This document shows positions 51,380 to 59,600 of a stretch of DNA of 64,000 bases, one piece after another. The stretch lies in contig JANNUS010000005.1 in assembly GCA_031395485.1 (NCBI GenBank), positions 207,133 to 271,132 of the forward strand, written 5' to 3'. The position numbers and the translations under genes were made by a program. Numbering within the stretch: the stretch's first letter is position 1; each line of letters begins with the position of its first letter. Origin of the DNA: UBA2336 sp031395485 (GTDB lineage: Bacteria; Bacteroidota; Bacteroidia; Cytophagales; Cyclobacteriaceae). The notes under the pieces were generated by a model. The model made no database searches and was not told the origin of the DNA. It was given only the letters and a program-made list of their open reading frames with translations.

Positions 51380-52504
51380 ATGAAACACGTGTTAATCATT
51401 GGAATTGTCGTTTGCTTGAGTGGCTGTACCGCTGATAACAAAAAAAGTAATGACGTTGGATACTTGCCATCCATTACCTATGCTAAGGGTTTTAGAGTTT
51501 CAAATTCCGGAAACGCAAAGCTTGTAGAAGTTATATATCCATACCAGGGAGCAACAAGTGGCTATAAATATTTACTAGTGCATAAAGGGGATTCGGTTCC
51601 TGCGCATGACGCAACCACAAAAGTTATCTATACTCCTATTAGCAGTATAGTATGTACATCTACTACCCATATACCGCTGGTTGATTATCTGAACGAAAGT
51701 TCAGCGCTTGTTGGATTTCCTACACTTGACTACATCAGCTCAGAAACAACCCGCAAACTAATCGATGCCGGAAAGGTGCAAGAACTTGGCACCGATAAAG
51801 GCATGAATATTGAACAACTGGCCGTACTGAAACCAGATTTAGTAATGGGCTATACCATGACAGCCGAATACGGGCAGTTTCGAAAAATTGAGGAGTTTGG
51901 TATACCCGTAGTGATCAATGCGGAATATTTAGAGGAGCACCCGTTAGGCAGAGCTGAATGGATCAAGTTTATGGCATTGTTCTTTGGTAAAGAAAAAATG
52001 GCTGATAGTGTCTTTCAAGTGATTGAAGAAAATTACAATCAAACAAAAGCAAAAGCTGCAAAGGTGCAACAGAAGCCTACCGTATTAAGTGGTATAGTCT
52101 ACGGTGATGCCTGGTTTTTACCGGGGGGACAAAACTATGCCGCTAAACTATTGAGTGATGCGGGCTGCCAATATTTATGGGCTTCGGATTCATCGAAGGG
52201 TTTTTTACAGCTTAGTTTTGAATCCGTTTATGAAAAAGCAAATGCTGCCGATTTGTGGATTGGTGTTGCCTCTTTCACCACGCTTGAAGAAGTTAAAAAT
52301 GCGGATGAGCGCTACACAAAATTTAAACCGTATCAGACAAAACAAGTATTTACATTCAATGCCCGTAAGGGCGCAAAAGGAGGAAGTGAGTTCTTAGAAC
52401 TAGGGTATTTGAGGCCAGATATTATTTTGAGTGACCTTGTAAAGATTGCGCATCCGGAATTACTTCCATCATACGAATTCTACTTTCACAAACAACTCCA
52501 ATAA
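51380..52504 (+). CDS. btuF: Periplasmic cobalamin-binding lipoprotein, BtuF-like
   Basis: A 374-residue helical-backbone substrate-binding protein of an ABC importer. The lipobox is VVCLSGC (C16). Two lobes follow, with TPISSIVCTSTTHIPLVDYL, VQELGTDKGMNIEQLAVLKPDLVMGY, VVINAEYLEEHPLGRAEWIKF and WLPGG-like FLPGGQNYAAKLLSDAG. The family also carries siderophores, but the divergent btuB and B12 riboswitch favour cobalamin. No BtuC or BtuD gene is in the window. The riboswitch is on the other strand, so this gene is not under it. Confidence 0.85.
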   Translation: MKHVLIIGIVVCLSGCTADNKKSNDVGYLPSITYAKGFRVSNSGNAKLVEVIYPYQGATSGYKYLLVHKGDSVPAHDATTKVIYTPISSIVCTSTTHIPLVDYLNESSALVGFPTLDYISSETTRKLIDAGKVQELGTDKGMNIEQLAVLKPDLVMGYTMTAEYGQFRKIEEFGIPVVINAEYLEEHPLGRAEWIKFMALFFGKEKMADSVFQVIEENYNQTKAKAAKVQQKPTVLSGIVYGDAWFLPGGQNYAAKLLSDAGCQYLWASDSSKGFLQLSFESVYEKANAADLWIGVASFTTLEEVKNADERYTKFKPYQTKQVFTFNARKGAKGGSEFLELGYLRPDIILSDLVKIAHPELLPSYEFYFHKQLQ

Positions 52505-52505
52505 A

Positions 52506-52536
52506 AAAGCCATCCCGCATGAAGCAAGATGGCTTT
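52506..52536 (-). terminator. Terminator after rpsJ (and btuF)
   Basis: AAAGCCATC (52506-52514) and GATGGCTTT (52528-52536) form a 9-bp stem. Read on the minus strand it ends in six T (GGCTTTTTT), so it should end the rpsL-rpsJ transcript. On the plus strand it ends in GGCTTTCG and is weaker for btuF. Confidence 0.8.
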
Positions 52537-52556
52537 CGTATATCTCTAAGAATTAA

Positions 52557-52862
52557 CTACACTTTAATCTCCACATCCACACCGCTCGGAAGCTCAAGCT
52601 TCATCAACGCATCTACCGTTTTTGCGCTATTTGAGTAGATGTCTACCAAACGCTTGTAGGTGCACAGCTGGAACTGCTCACGCGCTTTCTTGTTTACGTG
52701 TGGAGAACGAAGAACCGTGAATACTTCACGCTCTGTTGGCAATGGAATCGGGCCGCTTACTACAGCGCCTGTTGCCTTTACGGCACGTACGATTTTCTCG
52801 GATGACTTGTCAACCAAGCTGTGATCGTAAGATTTCAATTTAATTCTGATTTTCTGATTCAT
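52557..52862 (-). CDS. rpsJ: 30S ribosomal protein S10
   Basis: 101 residues, the normal length. It has IRIKLKSYDHSLVDKSSEKI, the conserved GPIPLPTEREVFTVLRSPHVNKKAREQF loop (split here over positions about 37-64) and a C-terminal LPSGVDVEIKV. It lies 21 bp after fusA. In most Bacteroidota rplC and the S10 operon follow; here a terminator and btuF do. Confidence 0.97.
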   Translation of the reverse strand: MNQKIRIKLKSYDHSLVDKSSEKIVRAVKATGAVVSGPIPLPTEREVFTVLRSPHVNKKAREQFQLCTYKRLVDIYSNSAKTVDALMKLELPSGVDVEIKV

Positions 52863-52883
52863 AATCTAAACGTCTTTTAGATA

Positions 52884-55001
52884 TTATTTTGTGGCAACAG
52901 CGCCCTTTACTTCGTCAATTACTTTTTCAGCAAGGTTCTTCGGAACCGGTGCATAATGTGCAAATGTAAGCGTGGCAGAAGCGCGACCTGAAGTGATCGT
53001 TCTTAAGTCTGTTACATATCCAAATAATTCAGACAACGGTACATCGGCTTTAATTACCTGAGCGCCACCGCGTGTATCCATTCCCTTCATGATACCTCTT
53101 CTGCGGTTTAAGTCACCGGTTACAGAACCTGTGTACTCATCCGGAGAGATAACTTCAACCCCCATGATTGGCTCTAATAACTGAGGAGCACACTTGCGTG
53201 CAGCTTCTCTAAAACCAACGCGTGCTGCTAATTCAAATGATAATGCATCCGAGTCAACGTCATGGAAAGATCCATGAAACAATCTCACCTTCATATTATC
53301 AATCGGATAGCCCGCCAATGGTCCGTTCACCATCGATAACTCAAATCCTTTTTGAATCGCTGGAATAAATTCACGTGGAATTACACCACCAACGATATCA
53401 TTTTCAAATTCAAGACCTGGCTTATCTTCTGGGCCAAGTGCTTCGCGTGGACCTATTTCGAATACGATATCAGCAAACTTACCACGGCCACCCGTCTGTT
53501 TCTTGTATACCTCTTTGTGTTCAATAGACTTCGTAAGTGCTTCTTTGTAAGCAACCTGAGGAGCACCCTGATTAATCTCAACTTTAAACTCTCGTCTTAA
53601 GCGGTCAATGATAATTTCAAGGTGTAATTCACCCATCCCGCGAAGAATAACCTGACCTGTTTCGCGGTCGGTATGAACACGAAGCGTTGGATCTTCTTCC
53701 ACTAATTTGGAAATACCCAATCCCAATTTATCAGCATCAACCTGCTTCTTAGGTTCGATTGCATAACCAATAACAGGCTCTGGGAATACCATTGATTCGA
53801 GTACTACTTTGCGTTTTTCATCACAGAGTGTGTCACCCGTTTTAATATCTTTAAATCCAACAACGGCACCAATATCTCCTACCGGTAGTCGATCGATTTG
53901 ATTTTGCTTATTTGCGTGCATTTGAAATACACGTGAAATTCTTTCTTTGTTCTCTGTCCGTGTATTGTACACATACGAACCAGATTCTAACACACCAGAA
54001 TACGCACGAATAAAACACAAACGACCTACGAACGGATCAGTAGCAATTTTAAAAGCTAGTGCTACGAATGGCTCTTTTTCATCAGGACGAATTTCAACTG
54101 GCTCGTCTGTATCTGGGTCTGTACCAATAATAACATCTTTATCCAATGGTGAAGGAAGAAGTTCCATCACATAGTCAAGCATGGTTTGAACACCCTTGTT
54201 CTTGAAAGAAGAACCACATACCATGGGCACAATCTTCATATCGATTGTAGCCTTGCGAAGTGCGGTTAAAATTTCAGTTTCAGAGATTGAATTTGGGTCA
54301 TTAAAGAATTTCTCGATCAACGTCTCATCATACTCGGCTACGGCTTCTAACAACTTCTCTCGGTATTCAGCAACTTCCTCCAGCATATCAGCAGGAATTG
54401 GGACTTCCTCAAAGGTCATTCCCTTATCGCTTTCATTCCAGACGATTCCGCGATTGTTAACAAGGTCAACAACTCCTTTAAAGTTTTCTTCAGCACCAAT
54501 AGGCAATTGCAATGCCACAGCCTTGCTACCTAACTTCTCCTTCACTTGCTTACAAACCCCGAGAAAATCAGCACCTGAACGGTCCATCTTATTAACGAAA
54601 CCAATACGAGCAACTTTATAATTATCTGCCAAGCGCCAGTTTGTTTCTGATTGTGGCTCTACGCCATCAACTGCGCTAAATAAAAACACCAGACCATCCA
54701 ATACACGCAATGAACGGTTTACCTCAACGGTAAAGTCAACGTGACCTGGAGTATCAATAATATTTACGTGATAGTCGTTATTTCTGTATTTCCAAAATAC
54801 GGTGGTAGCAGCAGAGGTAATAGTGATCCCACGCTCCTGCTCTTGCGCCATCCAGTCCATGGTAGCGGCCCCATCGTGTACTTCACCAATTTTGTGTGTT
54901 ACACCGGCATAATAAAGAATACGCTCCGTGGTGGTGGTTTTACCAGCATCAATGTGCGCAGCAATACCGATGTTTCTGGTGAATTTTAAATCTCTCGCCA
55001 T
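52884..55001 (-). CDS. fusA: Elongation factor G
   Basis: A 705-residue translocation GTPase. G1 is AAHIDAGKTTTTERI (about 12-26), G3 is IIDTPGHVDFTVEV, and G4 is FVNKMDRSGADF. Domain IV motifs YKKQTGGRGKFADIVFEI and PREFIPAIQKGFE follow. Full length, so a normal EF-G and not an EF-G2 paralogue. It is part of the str operon, between rpsG (74-bp gap containing an inverted repeat) and rpsJ. Confidence 0.97.
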   Translation of the reverse strand: MARDLKFTRNIGIAAHIDAGKTTTTERILYYAGVTHKIGEVHDGAATMDWMAQEQERGITITSAATTVFWKYRNNDYHVNIIDTPGHVDFTVEVNRSLRVLDGLVFLFSAVDGVEPQSETNWRLADNYKVARIGFVNKMDRSGADFLGVCKQVKEKLGSKAVALQLPIGAEENFKGVVDLVNNRGIVWNESDKGMTFEEVPIPADMLEEVAEYREKLLEAVAEYDETLIEKFFNDPNSISETEILTALRKATIDMKIVPMVCGSSFKNKGVQTMLDYVMELLPSPLDKDVIIGTDPDTDEPVEIRPDEKEPFVALAFKIATDPFVGRLCFIRAYSGVLESGSYVYNTRTENKERISRVFQMHANKQNQIDRLPVGDIGAVVGFKDIKTGDTLCDEKRKVVLESMVFPEPVIGYAIEPKKQVDADKLGLGISKLVEEDPTLRVHTDRETGQVILRGMGELHLEIIIDRLRREFKVEINQGAPQVAYKEALTKSIEHKEVYKKQTGGRGKFADIVFEIGPREALGPEDKPGLEFENDIVGGVIPREFIPAIQKGFELSMVNGPLAGYPIDNMKVRLFHGSFHDVDSDALSFELAARVGFREAARKCAPQLLEPIMGVEVISPDEYTGSVTGDLNRRRGIMKGMDTRGGAQVIKADVPLSELFGYVTDLRTITSGRASATLTFAHYAPVPKNLAEKVIDEVKGAVATK

Positions 55002-55028
55002 TTTTTTGGTCCCAAGTTTTTAGTCTTG

Positions 55029-55069
55029 AGTATTGAGTACTAAAGACTCATGACTCACGACTCAATACT
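55029..55069. repeat. Inverted repeat in the rpsG-fusA spacer
   Basis: AGTATTGAGT (55029-55038) and ACTCAATACT (55060-55069) are perfect 10-bp inverted arms. The flanks repeat the same GAGT/ACTC words (AGTCTTGAGT, GACTCATGACTCACGACTC). It sits in the only sizeable gap inside the str operon. It has no T tract and so is unlikely to be a terminator. Confidence 0.7.
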
Positions 55070-55075
55070 ATTTGT

Positions 55076-55543
55076 TTAGAATCTGAAATGAGAAAAAGCT
55101 TTATTGGCTTCGGCCATGCGGTGTGTATCATCTTTTTTCTTGATAGCAGCACCTTCGCCTTTGGAAGCGGCTATGACTTCGCTAGCAAGCTTATCCATCA
55201 TGGTTTTCTCTCCACGTAATCTGCTATAATCAATTAACCACTTAATACTAAGATTAATTTTACGCTCAGGCCTAACCTCAATAGGAACTTGAAAAGTAGC
55301 TCCGCCAACTCGTCTACTTTTTACCTCAACAGAAGGCATTAAATTATTCATGGCACGTTTCCATACTTCTAGTCCGCTTTCGCTTGTCTTTTTCTCAACA
55401 ATCTCAATCGCATCATAAAAAATGGTATAGGCAGTGCTTTTCTTGCCCTGCTCCATCAAATAATTTACAAACTTTGTTACGAGCGCATCCTGAAATTTAG
55501 GATCAGGAAGTACGTATCTCTTTTTAGGTTTTGACTTTCTCAT
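55076..55543 (-). CDS. rpsG: 30S ribosomal protein S7
   Basis: 155 residues, the usual length. RKSKPKKRYVLPDPKF, NYLMEQGKKSTAYTIFYDAI, RRVGGATFQVPIEVRPER and MAEANKAFSHFRF match S7. It follows rpsL by 12 bp and nucleates the 30S head. Confidence 0.97.
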   Translation of the reverse strand: MRKSKPKKRYVLPDPKFQDALVTKFVNYLMEQGKKSTAYTIFYDAIEIVEKKTSESGLEVWKRAMNNLMPSVEVKSRRVGGATFQVPIEVRPERKINLSIKWLIDYSRLRGEKTMMDKLASEVIAASKGEGAAIKKKDDTHRMAEANKAFSHFRF

Positions 55544-55555
55544 TGCTTCTGGAAA

Positions 55556-55981
55556 TTATTTTTTGCCTTTTGCTGCTGGCGCTCCCTTACCTGCCGGGGC
55601 TGCCGCTCCTGCCTTAGGTCTCTTAGCTCCGTATTTAGATCTGCTTTGTCTGCGACCGCTAACGCCCGCAGTGTCTAACGCACCACGAATAATGTGGTAA
55701 CGCACACCTGGAAGGTCTTTAACTCTGCCTCCGCGTATAAGCACAATTGAGTGCTCCTGAAGATTGTGGCCTTCACCAGGAATATAAGCGTTAACCTCTT
55801 TTTGGTTGGTAAGACGTACACGAGCCACTTTACGCATAGCTGAATTTGGCTTTTTTGGAGTAGTTGTGTACACACGTGTACAAACTCCCCTGCGCTGAGG
55901 GCATGAATCGAGGGCTGGTGACTTTGACTTGGTAGTCAATTTTTTCCGGCCTTTTCTTACAAGCTGCTGAATAGTAGGCAT
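55556..55981 (-). CDS. rpsL: 30S ribosomal protein S12, with Ala/Pro/Lys tail
   Basis: 141 residues, about 17 longer than the classical 124. The core is normal: ALDSCPQRRGVCTRVY, TTTPKKPNSAMRKVARVRL with the streptomycin-site lysine (K43 equivalent), and GGRVKDLPGVRYHIIRG with the K88 equivalent, so no classic resistance change. The extra C-terminus after RSKYGAKRPK is an Ala/Gly/Pro/Lys-rich tail (AGAAAPAGKGAPAAKGKK). It is the first gene of the rpsL-rpsG-fusA-rpsJ unit. Confidence 0.97.
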   Translation of the reverse strand: MPTIQQLVRKGRKKLTTKSKSPALDSCPQRRGVCTRVYTTTPKKPNSAMRKVARVRLTNQKEVNAYIPGEGHNLQEHSIVLIRGGRVKDLPGVRYHIIRGALDTAGVSGRRQSRSKYGAKRPKAGAAAPAGKGAPAAKGKK

Positions 55982-56034
55982 TTATGCTTATTTTTTATAG
56001 TCCTGTTCAAAAATAGGATTGCAAAGGTATTAAA

Positions 56035-56062
56035 AGATTTCAGATTTCAGATTTCAGATTTC
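56035..56062. repeat. AGATTTC tandem repeat upstream of rpsL
   Basis: Four 7-bp units of AGATTTC (the last ends AGATTTT) lie in the 205-bp gap between rpsL and the DUF3467 gene. An AT-rich inverted repeat, TTTTGAGTT (56060-56068) with AACTCAAAA (56084-56092), follows on the plus side. The repeat is about 55 bp before the rpsL start, in the region expected to hold its promoter. Confidence 0.8.
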
Positions 56063-56186
56063 AGATTTTTGAGTTAAATCTTCCTTAAAAAACTCAAAAT
56101 TTGACCATTTTCATGGTAAAAGGCTCTTTCTTTCTCGATTTATGCCTTAGCGCCAGGAAACGATATCAATAGCATATTTCGTTATG

Positions 56187-56513
56187 CTACGCCTCGCCAA
56201 CAGTACCCCCAAAATTCATTGGGAATTTAGGCGTATCGTGCGTTTGCTTGATAGCCCCGAACGTGCTCTCGTACTTATCAATATTATCCTTTAAAGCCCC
56301 TAAAAGTCTTTTGGCATGCTCCGGGGTAATAATTACTCTTGCTTTTACTCGTGCCTTCGGAACACCCGGCATCAGCCGGATAAAATCAATTACGAACTCG
56401 CTATTCGAATGAGCGATCATCGCCAGATTGGAATAAATTCCTTCCGCTATCTCTTCGGATAGTTCGATGTTAATCTGGTTTGGAGTAGGGTTATCTTTCT
56501 TTTCTTCAGCCAT
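56187..56513 (-). CDS. DUF3467 protein
   Basis: 108 residues. INIELSEEIAEGIYSNLAMI, HSNSEFVIDFIRLMPG, KARVKARVIITPEHAKRLL and DTPKFPMNFGG define DUF3467, a small cytosolic Bacteroidota protein of unknown function. It nearly always sits beside rpoC, as here. It is separated from rpoC by a strong terminator and so is probably transcribed from its own promoter. Confidence 0.88.
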   Translation of the reverse strand: MAEEKKDNPTPNQINIELSEEIAEGIYSNLAMIAHSNSEFVIDFIRLMPGVPKARVKARVIITPEHAKRLLGALKDNIDKYESTFGAIKQTHDTPKFPMNFGGTVGEA

Positions 56514-56568
56514 AAACTTTGATTAGAAAATTATAGGATTTGAAAATTTGAAGATTGCTCAAATGAAA

Positions 56569-56597
56569 AGTGCGAACGGGGTTAATCCATTCGCACT
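56569..56597 (-). terminator. Terminator after rpoC
   Basis: AGTGCGAACGG (56569-56579) and CCATTCGCACT (56587-56597) form an 11-bp stem with one wobble and a 7-nt loop. On the minus strand it is followed by TTTTCATTT. Longer imperfectly inverted flanks (ATTTGAAGAT-like words on both sides) extend the palindrome to about 45 bp per arm. Confidence 0.8.
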
Positions 56598-56631
56598 ATT
56601 TTCAAAATTATCTCATCTTCAAATCATCAAA

Positions 56632-59600
56632 TTAATCTTGCAGTTCTTTTTGTTTCTTCTCTTTCGGTTCAGTTTCCTCTCCGAAAGATTCGTACTCATC
56701 CTGGTGCGTTACAATCATATCGTTATACTTACGCTGGCCTGTACCTGCAGGAATTAAGTGACCCACGATCACATTTTCCTTCATGCCCATCAAGCGATCT
56801 GTCTTTCCACGAATTGCCGCCTCACTCAACACTTTTGTTGTTTCCTGGAACGATGCGGCAGACAACCAGCTTTCTGTTTTAAGCGAAGCTTGAGTGATAC
56901 CTTGAAGTGTTGGTCTTGAAACCGCGGCTAGTGCATCTCTCACTTCCGCCAACTTCGCATCCTTTCTGCGCAACTGAGAGTTCTCATCACGAAGTTCGCG
57001 AGCCGTCACAATCTGTCCGGGTTTAAACTTCTCAGAATCTCCTGCTTCCAGCACAACCTTCTTATCCAAGATTAAATCATTGTCCTCACGGAAAGAAAGT
57101 TTATCTACGTATTCGCCCGGAAGGAATGTTGTATCACCTGGATCGATGATTTCAACTTTCTGCATCATCTGGCTAACGATACATTCAATATGCTTATCGT
57201 TAATCTTCACACCCTGTAAACGGTATACTTCTTGAATTTCATTCACTAAGTATTCTTGCACTGCGGTTGGTCCTTTGATGGCAAGAATATCGCCAGGAGA
57301 AATAGAGCCATCCGACAACGGCTGACCCGCTTTCACAAAGTCATTATCTTGAACAAGGATGTGCTTAGACAACGGTACTAAATAACGTTTCTGCACCCCA
57401 TCGCGAGACTCGATGAAAACTTCGCGGTTACCACGCTTAATTCCACCATACGTCACAACGCCATCAATCTCACTTACAACTGCTGGGTTTGATGGATTAC
57501 GCGCTTCAAATAATTCTGTTACGCGAGGAAGACCACCTGTAATATCACGTGACTTACCAATAGTACGAGGAATTTTCACCAGCACCTGACCAGCCTTCAA
57601 TTTATGGCCTTCATTTACTGCTAAGTGAGCACCTACCGGAATGTTATAAGTCTTGGTTTCTGTTTTTCCTTTCACGATAAGAGCCGGGTTCTTAGTCTTA
57701 TCACGTGTTTCGGTGATTACCTTTTCACGGTGTCCAGTCTGCTCATCCGATTCTTCTTTATAGGTAATCCCTTCTATGATTGCTTCATAACCAATTTCGC
57801 CATCAAATTCAGAAAGAATAACTGCGTTGTAAGGATCCCAGAAGCAAAGCTCTTCACCCTTTTCTACTTTCTTACCATCTTTCACTTTCAGGTATGAGCC
57901 ATACGGAACATGGTTAGAAATCAATATGCGTCCTTTCTCTTTATCGAGAATTCTAAATTCACCTGTACGACCCATTACTACATGAACCTTGTTGCCTTCT
58001 CTATCCGTAGTTTCAATTGTACGGATTGATTCAAACTCAACCACACCAGGAAATTTTGCTTTAATGTTTGCATCCACCGCAATGTTAGAAGCCGTACCAC
58101 CCACGTGGAAAGTACGAAGTGTAAGCTGTGTTCCGGGCTCGCCAATAGACTGAGCCGCAATTACACCAACTGCTTCACCGGCTTGTACCATTTTTCCGGA
58201 AGCCAGATTTCTGCCATAACATTTTGCGCATCCCCCAATTTTAGATTCGCACGTAAGCACGGAACGTATCTCAACTTCTTCTATCGCTGTTTCTTCTATT
58301 CGCTTCGCTACTTCATCTGTAATCTCTTCGTTCGCAGCACAAATTAATTCTTCCGTTAACGGATCGTAAATGCCATGCACAGTTACGCGTCCTAAGATTC
58401 GCTCAGAAAGTGGCTCAACTATATCTTCGTTATCTTTTAACGCGGCAACTTTCAATCCACGAAGTGTTCCACAATCTTCTTCAGTTATTACCAAATCATG
58501 AGCAACGTCAACTAACCTACGTGTTAAATAACCAGCATCGGCAGTTTTCAACGCTGTATCGGCAAGTCCTTTACGCGCACCGTGTGTAGAGATAAAATAC
58601 TCTAACACATCCAAACCTTCTTTGAAATTCGAAAGGATAGGATTCTCGATAATTGAGCCTACAGAACCAGCAAGGTTTTTCTGAGGTTTCGCCATCAAAC
58701 CACGCATACCACCCAACTGACGAATCTGCTCACGGGAACCACGGGCTCCGGAGTGCATCATCATGTATATTGGATTGAATCCTTGTCTGTCATCTTCTAA
58801 CTGACGCATCAATGTATTTGTAAGCATCGTGTTTGCACGAGTCCAAATATCAATCACCTGATTGTAGCGTTCGTTATCAGTGATCAAGCCCATCATATAG
58901 TTGTTCCATACGGTATCAACTTCTTTCTGAGCCTCATTTACATATTTTTGTTTTTCCGCTGGAATCTTTACATCACTTAAACCCATTGAAAGACCACCGC
59001 GATAGGCCATCTGGAATCCAAGCTCTTTAATATCATCTAAAAACTTAGCAGTCTTCGCTGGCCCGGCTGACTTGTATACATCAGCAATAATAGTTTGCAG
59101 TTTCTTCTTTGTAAGAAGTTCTTCAACATAACCATTTTCTTCGGGTACAAATTGATTGAAAAGAACACGGCCAGCAACAGTATCCGTAAGCTGAACACTT
59201 AATTCACCTGTCTTCTTATCTTTTACTCGTACTCTTACTTTAATGTTAGCATGCTTTGAAAGTTTGCCTTCATTGTGCGCGATTACAACTTCTTCTGTAG
59301 AGTAAAACTTCTTGCCTTCACCAATAATCGGCTCTTCTGGTGTGCTCTTCTTTCCTTTAGTCAAATAATAGAGACCAAGAACCATGTCTTGAGATGGTAC
59401 AGTTACCGGTGCTCCGTTTGCAGGGTTAAGAATATTGTGAGAAGAAAGCATCAACAATGACGCCTCCAGAATTGCTTCTTGTCCAAGGGGCACGTGAACG
59501 GCCATTTGGTCACCGTCAAAGTCAGCGTTAAAAGCAGTACAAACAAGCGGATGCAACTGAATAGCTTTTCCTTCAATAAGTTTTGGTTGGAAAGCCTGAA

